Below, piece after piece: positions 9,072 through 17,807 of a stretch of DNA of 35,139 nt. This DNA comes from an uncultured Akkermansia sp. Its GTDB lineage: Bacteria; Verrucomicrobiota; Verrucomicrobiia; Verrucomicrobiales; Akkermansiaceae. The notes under the pieces were generated by a model. The model was not told the origin of the DNA. It was given only the letters and a program-made list of their open reading frames with translations, and made no database searches. Within the stretch, counting starts at the first letter, position 1; every line of letters starts with the position of its first letter. The stretch lies in assembly GCA_949296365.1 (NCBI GenBank), contig CASFPZ010000025.1, forward strand, positions 1-35,139, given 5' to 3'. The position numbers were made by a program, and so were the translations under genes.

Positions 9072-10916
9072 ATGATACTCAAAGAACTCAACGACCTATA
9101 CCAACGCCTGATACGAGATCCTCAGAGGGGCGGACAACTCCCAAGAAGGGGGACAAGCGTTCAACGAATAGGATTCCGTGTAACGTTAAGCCTATCCGGA
9201 GAACTAGTTGGTATGGATTCCTTGTGTACAGTGAAAGAAAAACAGAAAAATCCAACGCCTGTGCCGATGTTGGTGTTGGGAGGGAATAAACCTTCCGGGT
9301 CGGGTTTAAATCCTTCTTTTTTGTGGGATAATTGCGGATACATGTTGGGATTTAGCGACCAGGAGAAAGAACCCCCTGAAAAGATTAAGAAAAAATTTGA
9401 ATCCTTCAAGGAACGCCATTTAAGCTTGGAAAAACAGGTGAATCATCCTGCTTTTTCGGCTGTGTGCCGATTCCTGGAATCATGGAATCCAGAAAATACA
9501 AAAGAATGGTTGAAGGATGAAAATTTGTACCATTGTAATGGGGTTTTCTACATTCAAGGGAGTTTGGACAATGTCCATGAACTGCCCGAGATTCAAGAGT
9601 GGTGGTTTCGTAAAGGGGGGATGGAACAATGGAACAAAAACGATGAAGAGACTGGTAGTGCTGAAGAAGGAATGAGTCTGCTTTCAGGAGAAGTCGGCCC
9701 CCTTGCCTCGTTGCATGAGCCTGCGATCAAAGGAGTCAAAGGCGCCCAAATGTCTGGCGCCAAGCTGGTGTCATTCCATTGCGATTCTTTTAAGTCATAT
9801 GGTAAAGAACAAAGTTTGAACGCACCTGTGACTGAAAGTGAGGCATTCGCCTACTGTTGCGCGTTGAATTATTTGCTGAGTAGGAAAGAAAGCAGCCTAT
9901 TGATTGGAGATGCTACTTTTGCCTTTTGGGCGGATGCGCCTCCGCAGGAGATGGATGAAATGGTTTCCCAATTTTCTGCTTGCTTATCCATTCCCAATAA
10001 AGAATCAATGGCTGCTTACGACGACTTTACGGCTAAGAGACTTGGGGAATTGTTGCAAACCCTACAAAAAGGTAAATTAGATCGTGATACGATCTCCCAT
10101 GGGGATGTACGTTTTTTTATTTTAGGGCTTTCCCCTAATGCCTCCCGGTTGTCGATTCGTTTTTGGGCTGATTCGACATTTGGCGAGATTATGGAGTCGG
10201 TACAGGCGCACCATCGGGATATGGCATTGCAGCGACAGTGGACTGAGGAAAATTCAAAAAATCCGGATCCGAAGTTAATTTCTCCGTTTAGCGTGCTGCG
10301 GCAGACTGTCCGTGATGTTAAAGACATGTCGCCTCTGCTGGTGGGAGTGTATATGAAATCTATTTTCATGAATCTTCCCTATCCAGATTCCCTGGCAATA
10401 GCAATTTTACAAAGGATTCGAGTGGGCGAGAGGATTTCCTATATTCGTTGTGCTGCGCTGAAAGCATGGCTGATCAGGAAAGCTCGAGTTCATGGACACA
10501 ATCAATCTCATGATGTTATTAAACCTATGTTAGATCTTGAATGTACACAACCAGGTTATTTACAAGGAAGACTTTTTGCGGTGTACGTGAAAACGCAGGA
10601 AGATGCTTCCGATAGAATATTAAATGCAACAATACGCGATAACTATTATTCTGCCGCTTCGGTTACGCCGTTGTATGTGATGCCGCGCTTGGCTCGTCTC
10701 TATTCCCAACATCTTAGTAAACTCGGGAAAAAGGATATAGCCAAAAAAATACTTCGTGAAAAACTTGTTCGAGAAATTCAAAGCAAAATCAATAGCTCGA
10801 ATATACCTAAATTCCTCAATTTAGAGCAACAAGCGTATTTCACGCTGGGATATTACCACCAGATGAATAGTTTTTACCAAAAAAAAGAATCCGAATCTAC
10901 GGAAGAACAACAATAA
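9072..10916 (+). CDS. cas8c: Cas8c, large Cascade subunit
   Basis: This 614-residue protein recognises the PAM and positions target DNA in I-C Cascade. I chose the ATG at 9072, one base after the cas5c stop. The frame stays open 15 codons further up inside cas5c, but that extension lacks family character. Recognisable features are the N-terminal MILKELNDLYQRL and PVPMLVLGGNKPSGSGLNP. Further on are LVSFHCDSFKSYGKEQ, FWADAPPQEMDE, FILGLSPNASRLSIRFW, and the C-terminal helical part with YLQGRLFAVYVKTQEDA. Length is normal for the family. The C-terminal third probably also yields Cas11c from an internal start. Confidence 0.96.
   Translation: MILKELNDLYQRLIRDPQRGGQLPRRGTSVQRIGFRVTLSLSGELVGMDSLCTVKEKQKNPTPVPMLVLGGNKPSGSGLNPSFLWDNCGYMLGFSDQEKEPPEKIKKKFESFKERHLSLEKQVNHPAFSAVCRFLESWNPENTKEWLKDENLYHCNGVFYIQGSLDNVHELPEIQEWWFRKGGMEQWNKNDEETGSAEEGMSLLSGEVGPLASLHEPAIKGVKGAQMSGAKLVSFHCDSFKSYGKEQSLNAPVTESEAFAYCCALNYLLSRKESSLLIGDATFAFWADAPPQEMDEMVSQFSACLSIPNKESMAAYDDFTAKRLGELLQTLQKGKLDRDTISHGDVRFFILGLSPNASRLSIRFWADSTFGEIMESVQAHHRDMALQRQWTEENSKNPDPKLISPFSVLRQTVRDVKDMSPLLVGVYMKSIFMNLPYPDSLAIAILQRIRVGERISYIRCAALKAWLIRKARVHGHNQSHDVIKPMLDLECTQPGYLQGRLFAVYVKTQEDASDRILNATIRDNYYSAASVTPLYVMPRLARLYSQHLSKLGKKDIAKKILREKLVREIQSKINSSNIPKFLNLEQQAYFTLGYYHQMNSFYQKKESESTEEQQ
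10527..10916 (+). CDS. cas11c: Putative Cas11c small subunit from internal start in cas8c
   Basis: In characterised I-C systems the small subunit is made by internal translation of cas8c and corresponds to its C-terminal helical part. Here an in-frame ATG at 10527 would begin MLDLECTQPGYLQGRLFAVY and give 129 residues, close to the size I expect for Cas11c. An alternative in-frame ATG at 10353 has a better ribosome site (GGGAG at 10343-10347, 5 nt upstream) but gives a longer, 187-residue product. The role is known for the family; which start is used here is inference. Confidence 0.5.
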   Translation: MLDLECTQPGYLQGRLFAVYVKTQEDASDRILNATIRDNYYSAASVTPLYVMPRLARLYSQHLSKLGKKDIAKKILREKLVREIQSKINSSNIPKFLNLEQQAYFTLGYYHQMNSFYQKKESESTEEQQ

Positions 10917-10929
10917 CCCTATAAATCTT

Positions 10930-11805
10930 ATGAACAAAATTGATTTCATGCTTATATTTGATGTCCTTGATGCTAATCCTAACGGAGATCCTGATGCTGG
11001 TAATCTTCCCAGAGTCGATGTGGAAAGTAATCAAGGCCTTGTAACCGATGTTTGCCTTAAACGTAAAGTGCGGAATTATATTCAATTGACCCGGAAAGAT
11101 GTCCCAGGGTTTGATATTTATATCAAAGAAAAAGCAATCCTGACTGATCTTCAAAAAAAGGCTTATGAAGCGTTGAACTTGAAGGACAAAGATGGGAAAA
11201 ATCAGGATCAAGCACGGATGTGGATGTGCCAAAATTTCTTTGATATCCGTACATTTGGTGCTGTTATGTCCTTGAAAGAAGCTAATTGTGGACAAGTTCG
11301 TGGACCTGTTCAATTTTCATTTGCTCGGTCGGTCGATCCTGTGATCAGTGCTGAACATGCGATTACGCGTTGTGCCGTAGCTACGGGAGAGGAATCTAAG
11401 AAACAGGATGGTGGCAACAGGACGATGGGTCGCAAATACACGGTGCCTTATGCGGTGTATTGCATGCGCGGCACGATGAATCCCTTTTTGGCTGAACAGA
11501 CCGGTTTTTCAGAACAGGATTGGGAGGTGTTGGAAGAAGCTCTTGTCCATCTGTTTGATTTTGACTCTTCAGCAGCTAGGCCAGCCGGTTCTATGGCCGT
11601 GCGCAAATTAATCTTGTTTAAGCATTCCTGTCCATTGGGCAATGCGCCGACTCATAAGTTGATAGAAGCAATATCTATAGGAAGGAAAGAGGGGGTTGAA
11701 GCAGCTCGCTCGTTCCAGGATTACCAAGTGAAATTGCAGAGAGACGCCATTCCTGAGGGGATTGTTGTTGAGGAAAAGATAGATGGGATAGAGGCGTTAA
11801 GCTGA
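10930..11805 (+). CDS. cas7c: Cas7c (Csd2), crRNA backbone subunit
   Basis: This 291-residue RAMP protein polymerises along the crRNA spacer to form the Cascade filament. The N-terminus MNKIDFMLIFDVLDANPNGD followed by PDAGNLPRVD is the Csd2 signature. Other family landmarks are DIRTFGAVMS, VRGPVQFSFARSVDP, MGRKYTVPYAVY and FDFDSSAARPAGSMAVRKL. It lies 13 bp after cas8c and is the last gene of the operon. A hairpin before the convergent eboE-like gene may end transcription. The protein appears complete. Confidence 0.98.
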   Translation: MNKIDFMLIFDVLDANPNGDPDAGNLPRVDVESNQGLVTDVCLKRKVRNYIQLTRKDVPGFDIYIKEKAILTDLQKKAYEALNLKDKDGKNQDQARMWMCQNFFDIRTFGAVMSLKEANCGQVRGPVQFSFARSVDPVISAEHAITRCAVATGEESKKQDGGNRTMGRKYTVPYAVYCMRGTMNPFLAEQTGFSEQDWEVLEEALVHLFDFDSSAARPAGSMAVRKLILFKHSCPLGNAPTHKLIEAISIGRKEGVEAARSFQDYQVKLQRDAIPEGIVVEEKIDGIEALS

Positions 11806-11812
11806 CATTTTT

Positions 11813-11869
11813 GGGGGGAATGGTGACATAGGCGGAAGGTGAGGATTCTTCTGCTCGTACCATCCCCCC
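11813..11869. terminator. Possible bidirectional terminator between cas7c and eboE-like gene
   Basis: GGGGGGAATGGT (11813-11824) pairs with ACCATCCCCCC (11859-11869) with one bulged base. A smaller hairpin, CCCTC/GAGGG around TTTTAAT, follows at about 11867-11883. The site lies between two convergent genes. Neither hairpin has a long T tract on the cas side, so termination is plausible rather than certain. Confidence 0.4.
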
Positions 11870-11889
11870 TCTTTTAATGAGGGAACCGT

Positions 11890-13068
11890 TTATGGGATGA
11901 GGCAATACTCCGGCAGTTGTGTGGCGATGGAGTTGAGTTCTCGAGCTATTTGGCGTGTCACCTCATCGTCTCTGATGCCAGGAGGAAGAACATTCCAGGT
12001 GTATGTTTCGACCTCGAGGATTGGGCGGAAGCTGGGCGTACGAGAGAGATAATCGATGATGCGAACATTCCAAGGGTTGGTGTTAGCAAGTGGTGGCTCT
12101 GGTTGGGTATAGAGCGGGATATGGAAATGGACGCGCCAGATGGAATGTGGCAGGAGGCTGGGGTGTTGGCGCCCCCAATCGATGGCGTCCGGCAGATCGG
12201 CGAACAGGAGGGCGGGCCGTTGTGTTTGCGGGAATGATACGCAGGTTTGGTGGAAATAGACAGGCTCAATGAAGGGGATGAGCGTATCGATGTCGGCAGG
12301 CGTTGCTACTCGCAATTCAAGAGCATTGGAAAATTGGATTTTGAAGATGGGGAGGTCATTTTGTTCCCAGAACGACATGGTCCAATCGGGGGATTCTCCC
12401 ATGACGGCAAAATGGCAAGTGTCGTAGGTGATGCCAATGTGGCGGCGAACGAAGTCGGGGCGGCGAGATCTATTGAGAAAAGCTTGAAAAAAATGAACGC
12501 TGCTGACCGTGTCATCGAAATATCCCATAGGTTCTGGTTCTAAACCTAGTGTGATGATTTTGCCGGTTTCTTGGGCAACGTGGTCCATGATTCCACACAG
12601 GGCATCCAGACGGGCAAGCATGCGTTCTTCGTTGGCGTGGAAATATTGGTGGGATCCGGGAAGCGTACTGATCGACAAAGACGTGGATTGTTGCGGTGAA
12701 AGTGTTGCCAAGAGGTTGATGAGAAGACGGGTATATTCGAAACGTTCCCCGGTTGTCCAGTCTGGCTGGAAGACTCGTTCTTTGACTCGTGTTTCGTGGA
12801 AACTCCCATAGGGAAACCCATTGATCGTCTGTACCATGGCGTATTCGTCATCCAACCATTGGCGAAAGGCGTGGATTCGCTTGGGTGAGTTGGATAATTC
12901 TTGGGCTGCTTGCGCCGAGACCCTTAATCCGATTCCGATGGGAGAAGCTAAAAGCGGGGAACGCATGAGTTCGAGCTCTCGGCGAAGATCGGGCAGACTG
13001 TTACGGAGCTGAGCAAGGGTTTCGTCCCAGGTTTCAACAGGGTAAATATTGGTACAGAAAGAAAGCAT
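11890..13068 (-). CDS. eboE: EboE-like TIM-barrel protein
   Basis: This 392-residue protein resembles EboE, a sugar-phosphate-isomerase-like member of the ebo operon linked to moving metabolite precursors across the inner membrane. Family hallmarks are the start MLSFCTNIYPVETWDETLAQ, GIGLRVSAQAAQEL, NGFPYGSFHETRVKERVFQP, LSISTLPGSHQYF, LGLEPEPMGYFDD and GITYDTCHFAVMGES. The E, D and H residues in the last two motifs fit a xylose-isomerase-type metal site. I chose the ATG at 13068; a TTG at 13089 would add seven residues. The usual ebo partners (eboA-D, F) are not next to it, so its partner pathway is unknown here. The catalysed reaction is not established for the family. Confidence 0.75.
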   Translation of the reverse strand: MLSFCTNIYPVETWDETLAQLRNSLPDLRRELELMRSPLLASPIGIGLRVSAQAAQELSNSPKRIHAFRQWLDDEYAMVQTINGFPYGSFHETRVKERVFQPDWTTGERFEYTRLLINLLATLSPQQSTSLSISTLPGSHQYFHANEERMLARLDALCGIMDHVAQETGKIITLGLEPEPMGYFDDTVSSVHFFQAFLNRSRRPDFVRRHIGITYDTCHFAVMGESPDWTMSFWEQNDLPIFKIQFSNALELRVATPADIDTLIPFIEPVYFHQTCVSFPQTQRPALLFADLPDAIDWGRQHPSLLPHSIWRVHFHIPLYTQPEPPLANTNPWNVRIIDYLSRTPSFRPILEVETYTWNVLPPGIRDDEVTRQIARELNSIATQLPEYCLIP

Positions 13069-13095
13069 AGGAAGAAAATATACAGACAAATAGGG

Positions 13096-13136
13096 AAAAG
13101 CGTTCCCGTGAAGAATGATCGACTGGGAACGCTTTT
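13096..13136 (-). terminator. Rho-independent terminator of the GH3 gene
   Basis: A perfect 12-bp stem, AAAAGCGTTCCC (13096-13107) with GGGAACGCTTTT (13125-13136), encloses a 17-nt loop. Read on the minus strand it lies 20 bp after the GH3 stop codon and its 3' arm ends in TTTT. It separates the GH3 gene from the eboE-like gene, which must have its own promoter or depend on read-through. Confidence 0.8.
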
Positions 13137-13155
13137 CTGGTGTGGGAGAGCTGGC

Positions 13156-16065
13156 TCAATGAGCGGACAACCCTTCGACCTGGACGTTAGCGACCGAGGC
13201 TTTGCCGTGAGTGATTAGGATACGGACATCGCTTGCCGTCGTTCCCTGGAGTTTGTAGGTTTTGGCTGTTGTTCCCGATGATTGGATAGAATCGCGAACA
13301 ACATCGAGAAATTGTCCACCGCCCGATGACACCTGGATGGTGAACTGAGCGTCAGATCCCGCTCCCCAATGAATGGAGATTTGCTTGGGTTGCGCATTGG
13401 GATGGAGGGACAACGTCAAATCGTCGCCAGCCTGAGCTGTCCACGTTGTCTTATCGTCCCCATCGATGGCGTTAATGGCTTGCTTGGGGTTGGAAGAGGC
13501 CGTGACAACATTAGTGGCTGAAGCCTTCTCCTCTCTTATTGGGAGGACTTTCCCTTGATTGGGGGGGACGATGGTCAATCTGCCCTTAAGGTGGTCTTTT
13601 ACGGATGAGGCGCCGATGATGACATCGAAATCACCCGGCTCAACGACTCGTTCACGATGGCGGTTGATGATAGCGAGATCCTGCGGATCGAGAATGAGCT
13701 CCACTCGTTTAGATTCTCCGGGGTTGAGGTGTATCCGATCAAATCCATTGAGTAATTTTTCGTATCCAGCAATGGATGAAATGAGGTCTCTAGTGTAGAG
13801 TTGCACGACTTCATCGCCGGCCCGTTTACCTGTATTGGTCAGGGTGAAACTGATTCGCACTTTTTGATGGGGTGTTGCGATCTTGGGGCTGATGCTCAGG
13901 TCAGAGTATTTGAACGTGGTATAGCTCAAACCGTGGCCAAATGGGTATAAAGGGCCATTGACTCGGCTTTGGTTGCCGCGCTGGCCGGGCGTACCTCCTC
14001 CATTGACCTGGGAAGCTATGCGTGCAGGAAAATTGAAAGGTATCTGACCAGCGGATTTCGGGAAGGTGACTGTCAGTTTGCTGCCTGGGTTGTAATCGCC
14101 AAACAATACGTCGCTAACGGCTTTGCCTCCCTGCGACCCTGGATACCAAGCTTCAACGATGGCCGGGATATTTTGATCGGCCCAGTTAATACTCAAGGGG
14201 CGTCCATTGATCAAAACAAGGACGACTGGGCGTCCGGTCGCGTGCAATGCCTTCAACAGGTCTTCTTGGCGTCCGGGGAGATCCAACGACGAACGTGATT
14301 TGTTCTCTCCACAGGTTCGGACTCCTCCCCCGAGGACTGCGATGACTACGTCGCTGTCGATGGCGGCTTTTACTGCTTCGTCGATTCCTTGCTGCTCGGT
14401 GGCTGTCAATGGGGTTTTGATCAACTCAGATTCTGGCCAGCGGCTATCGACGAGGTCACAACCTTTGGCGAAAACCACTTCTGCTTGCCCCGCTAATTTT
14501 TCTTTGATGCCTCCTAAAACGGTGGTGACGTCTACCATTTGAGGCCCATAGTGGGTGAGTGCATATGATTTCTCATCAGCGTTAGGTCCAATGACGGCGA
14601 TTTTGCGGATTTTGTCTTTTGCAAGCGGCAGGGTGTTGTTGCTATTTTTTAGGAGGACGATGGATTCTCGAGAGGCTTGCAAGGCTATTGTCTGGTTCTC
14701 CGGAGAATTGACTTCGCGGTCAGCGGCTTCGAGATCAGTTTGATAAGGCCGGTCAAAAAGACCTATGAGGAATTTGACGCGGAGGATGTCTCGTACCCGG
14801 TCGTCAATCGTATCCATACTAACTGTGCCTTCTCGCACGAGTTCTCGCAAGGGTAAAACGTATGAATCTGGCGAACGAAACGTGCAGCGAACATTGAGAC
14901 CTGCCTCGACACTTTGTTGGACGGCTTCTTTCATATTAGCGGCCGTTCGGTGCTTTGAGTAAAGGTATTCCACGGCATCGCTGTCGGAGACGACATAGCC
15001 TCGGAATCCAAAATCTTGACGCAGGCGTTCCGTGAGCCAATAATAACTACTCTGCACTGGTTCGCCGTCGTAGTCGTTGTACGAACTCATAGCGCCCAAG
15101 AGGTTGGCTCGTTTGATGACTTGCCGCCATGGGTAGACGTGAATCAATTCGACTTCTCGCGGAGACATTTGCGGGTCGACTCGAGCCATGCCTTCTCGGC
15201 CGCCTTTATTGTTGCTATAGGCTATGTAGTGCTTAGCCGTAGCTGCAACTTGATAATTTTCTTGCATACCTAGGGTCATTTGAGTCCCCAATTCGGCAAC
15301 GAGGTAGGGACTCTCAGAGTAGACTTCTTCATACCGCCCCCAGCGTTGATCGCGCCCGACATCGAGGATGGGGGCATAAATATTGGTGTAGCCTAGCAAC
15401 CGTGCCTCCCGCCCCGTAATTTCACCAATTTTGCGGACAAGTTGGCGGTTCCAGGTGTGGCCGATGCCTAGCTGGGTCGGGAAGTTGGTGGCTTTGTAGC
15501 TTTCTACGCCTCGGATCCCCTCGTTCGTAAAATCGACTGGAATACCGAGACGAGTTTCTTCGACAAAAAAACGTTGGACGCTGTTGATGGCTTTGGCGTG
15601 GTTAGAAGCGGGCCAGACGTTGGGGTTTTCTTGTGGGGAGAGTGCAGCGCACCCCCATTGCAGGAAACTATTGAGGTGTTCGTCGATGGCGCCAATGCCA
15701 TCTTTCCAAAGTTTGTTTTTCCACTGAGGCGTAGGCAGGTCGTCATTCAAGACGCGGCCATAGCCATAGAGGGTGACCATTTGGCAGGTCTTTTCTTCCA
15801 GGGTCATTTGAGAAAGCAGATCCTCGATGCGATCGTCGATTGGTGCGCTTGCTGTTTCGTAGACATCCTGTTTGCCGTTTTTATTGAAATCGATCCAGCC
15901 ATCGTGATAGATAGCTGCTTGCTTAGTCGTTGGGGTGGTTGTCTGTGTACCAGTGTTCGTGGCATATCCACTTTGTATTGCAAATAGTGTACCTGTCAGG
16001 ACAGCACACAATCTCAACGATCGTGAGGCTGTGTAAAAGGCGCGGTGAAATGAGAGTTGAGTCAT
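13156..16065 (-). CDS. Secreted GH3 beta-glucosidase with C-terminal discoidin-like domain
   Basis: This 969-residue exported glycoside hydrolase releases terminal glucose-like residues from beta-linked oligosaccharides. A signal peptide covers about residues 1-36 (LRLCAVLTGTLFAIQSGYA). The GH3 N-terminal barrel starts near 50, with a Ca-site-like DFNKNGKQDVYE at 59-70, KHY at 278-280 and the nucleophile D361 in GYVVSDSDAVEYLY. The GH3 C-terminal sandwich carries GGGVRTCGENKSRSSLDLPG and PFGHGLSYTTF. A fibronectin-III-like domain follows (FTLTNTGKRAGDEVVQLYTR). The last 110 residues look like an F5/8 type C (CBM32-like) carbohydrate-binding domain. It resembles BglX but is longer because of that tail. 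Exact substrate is not predictable. Confidence 0.92.
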   Translation of the reverse strand: MTQLSFHRAFYTASRSLRLCAVLTGTLFAIQSGYATNTGTQTTTPTTKQAAIYHDGWIDFNKNGKQDVYETASAPIDDRIEDLLSQMTLEEKTCQMVTLYGYGRVLNDDLPTPQWKNKLWKDGIGAIDEHLNSFLQWGCAALSPQENPNVWPASNHAKAINSVQRFFVEETRLGIPVDFTNEGIRGVESYKATNFPTQLGIGHTWNRQLVRKIGEITGREARLLGYTNIYAPILDVGRDQRWGRYEEVYSESPYLVAELGTQMTLGMQENYQVAATAKHYIAYSNNKGGREGMARVDPQMSPREVELIHVYPWRQVIKRANLLGAMSSYNDYDGEPVQSSYYWLTERLRQDFGFRGYVVSDSDAVEYLYSKHRTAANMKEAVQQSVEAGLNVRCTFRSPDSYVLPLRELVREGTVSMDTIDDRVRDILRVKFLIGLFDRPYQTDLEAADREVNSPENQTIALQASRESIVLLKNSNNTLPLAKDKIRKIAVIGPNADEKSYALTHYGPQMVDVTTVLGGIKEKLAGQAEVVFAKGCDLVDSRWPESELIKTPLTATEQQGIDEAVKAAIDSDVVIAVLGGGVRTCGENKSRSSLDLPGRQEDLLKALHATGRPVVLVLINGRPLSINWADQNIPAIVEAWYPGSQGGKAVSDVLFGDYNPGSKLTVTFPKSAGQIPFNFPARIASQVNGGGTPGQRGNQSRVNGPLYPFGHGLSYTTFKYSDLSISPKIATPHQKVRISFTLTNTGKRAGDEVVQLYTRDLISSIAGYEKLLNGFDRIHLNPGESKRVELILDPQDLAIINRHRERVVEPGDFDVIIGASSVKDHLKGRLTIVPPNQGKVLPIREEKASATNVVTASSNPKQAINAIDGDDKTTWTAQAGDDLTLSLHPNAQPKQISIHWGAGSDAQFTIQVSSGGGQFLDVVRDSIQSSGTTAKTYKLQGTTASDVRILITHGKASVANVQVEGLSAH

Positions 16066-16124
16066 GCGATTCGTTGTTGGTGGTGAAAGAGAAGTCTGTC
16101 AAATGCTTGGCTTTCTATAAAACG

Positions 16125-16152
16125 CATCCCAAACCTGGCGAGATTTGGGATG
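16125..16152 (-). terminator. Terminator of ffh
   Basis: CATCCCAAA (16125-16133) pairs perfectly with TTTGGGATG (16144-16152) around a 10-nt loop. On the minus strand the stem is followed by CGTTTTATAG. It lies 23 bp beyond the ffh stop, between ffh and the downstream GH3 gene, so the two are probably separate transcripts. Confidence 0.7.
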
Positions 16153-16175
16153 AATGAAACTGATGGAGCAGGCTA

Positions 16176-17630
16176 TTATCTTTTTTTACGCCGGAAGAGA
16201 CCGCTGATGCCTCCGCCAAAACCGGGGAAACCTCCGCCAGGCATGGGGGGCAATGAACCCGGAAATCCACCGGGCACTTGACCCTTTTTGCTTTTCCCAT
16301 GGCCGTCCATTTGGGCCATTTGCTTCATGAGGGCCCCCATCTTGCCTTTGCCACTCATCATTTTGCGCATGTCCATGAAGTTTTTGATCAATTTGTTAAC
16401 TTCCAGGAGTGGCCGCCCAGAACCTGCTGCAATGCGGCGGCGGCGAGATGGGTTGATGATATCAGGCTTGGCGCGTTCTTGAATCGTCATCGAGAGGATG
16501 ATGGCCTCCATATGCTTCATGCGATCGGGGTTGAGCGCATCTTCTGGCAATTGTTTTTTGATCTTATTAAATCCTGGCAACATGCTAAGCAATCCTTCCA
16601 GCGGGCCGAGATTGCGGATCATGTTCATCTGATCTAAGAAATCGTTGAAATCAAATTGACCAGACATCATGCGTTCGGCTGATTTCATGGCCTGTTTCTC
16701 ATTGATCTTGGCTGCCGCCGTTTCCACAAGGCCTACAATATCACCCATGCCCAAAATCCGGTCTGCCATCCGACTGGGAACAAATGGTCCAAATTGGTCG
16801 AGCTTCTCGCCTTCGCCAGAAAATTTGATGGGCTTGCCTGTAACTGCTCGCATGGACAGAGCTGCTCCGCCTCGGGCATCGCCGTCCAGTTTTGTTAGGA
16901 TAATTCCCGTGAGGCCAACCGCGTTGTTAAATGTTTCGGCTACTTTGACTGCTTGCTGGCCCGTTGCGGCATCCGCAACTAAAAGAGTTTCTTTCGGATT
17001 GACACATCGATGGAGTTTCTTGAGCTCGTCGATGAGGGGCTCATCAACTTCCTGTCGTCCGGCTGTGTCGAAAATAACGACGGTGGCCATCTGGTCTTGA
17101 GCCCATTTCATGGCCCGACGGGCAACGGCGACAACGTCGCGCTCACCTGGTTCAGGACAATAAACTGGCACGTTGATTTGTTTGGCGAGGACTGCTAGTT
17201 GATCGACTGCCGCTGGGCGAATTAAGTCGCATGCAACAAGTACGGGGCGCCGCCCTTCATTTTTCAATCGCAATGCCAACTTGGCGCTGGAGGTGGTCTT
17301 GCCAGCGCCGTTGAGTCCGACGACCATCACGTAAGCTGGCGGAGTCAGGTCGAGTGGGCTGGCATCGCCCCCTAACAAATCAACGATTTCATCATGGAAA
17401 ATCTTGACAATTTGCTCTCCAGGTTTGATCGATTTTAGAACTTCCTGCCCCATGGCGCGTTCTTTCACCCGGGCGATGAAGTCGCGTGCTACGCCAAATT
17501 CCACATCGGCCTCCAGGAGGGCTAATCGAATGTCTCTCATGGAATCGGCGATATTCTTCTCCGAAATCTTTCCCATGCCGCGTAGTTTGCGGAATGTATC
17601 CTCGAGCTTGTCTGCCAGTAACGAAAACAT
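16176..17630 (-). CDS. ffh: Signal recognition particle protein Ffh
   Basis: This 484-residue SRP54 GTPase binds signal sequences and 4.5S RNA and docks with FtsY to deliver nascent membrane proteins. The N domain covers about 1-95. The G domain has its P-loop at 105-112 (GLNGAGKT), then RRPVLVACDLIRPAAVDQL, DTAGRQEVDEPLIDEL and TKLDGDARGGAALS. The M domain has the RNA-binding signature SRRRRIAAGSGRP and a methionine-rich stretch. The last 35 residues are rich in Gly, Pro and Phe (GGFPGF type repeats) and end basic (RRKKR). Complete and of normal length apart from that tail. It is divergent from purM with 177 bp between starts. Confidence 0.98.
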   Translation of the reverse strand: MFSLLADKLEDTFRKLRGMGKISEKNIADSMRDIRLALLEADVEFGVARDFIARVKERAMGQEVLKSIKPGEQIVKIFHDEIVDLLGGDASPLDLTPPAYVMVVGLNGAGKTTSSAKLALRLKNEGRRPVLVACDLIRPAAVDQLAVLAKQINVPVYCPEPGERDVVAVARRAMKWAQDQMATVVIFDTAGRQEVDEPLIDELKKLHRCVNPKETLLVADAATGQQAVKVAETFNNAVGLTGIILTKLDGDARGGAALSMRAVTGKPIKFSGEGEKLDQFGPFVPSRMADRILGMGDIVGLVETAAAKINEKQAMKSAERMMSGQFDFNDFLDQMNMIRNLGPLEGLLSMLPGFNKIKKQLPEDALNPDRMKHMEAIILSMTIQERAKPDIINPSRRRRIAAGSGRPLLEVNKLIKNFMDMRKMMSGKGKMGALMKQMAQMDGHGKSKKGQVPGGFPGSLPPMPGGGFPGFGGGISGLFRRKKR

Positions 17631-17807
17631 ATCAAGTGCCTCATACCATGCATGATAAACATCGTATTGTCAATCTTGGGATTCGTCCCCAACGCGAAAG
17701 ACGTGGCTTTGCCTGAAACTATGTATCCAGATGCACGCAGAAATCTGTTTTTAGGCTGGAAACTGGGACAAAATCATGGCATATTGCAAACACACAGTCC
17801 TTTTCTC

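Noticed and set aside
12246..12851. Plus- and minus-strand ORFs overlapping the eboE-like gene
   Set aside because: They are out-of-frame shadows of a gene with clear family motifs.
16278..17198. Several plus-strand ORFs opposite ffh
   Set aside because: They are antisense shadows of the strongly conserved ffh frame.
17652..17807. 52-codon upstream extension of purM
   Set aside because: The PurM family starts at MSGKLTYKQSGVD (17808); the extension has no family similarity and uses the divergent intergenic space with ffh.
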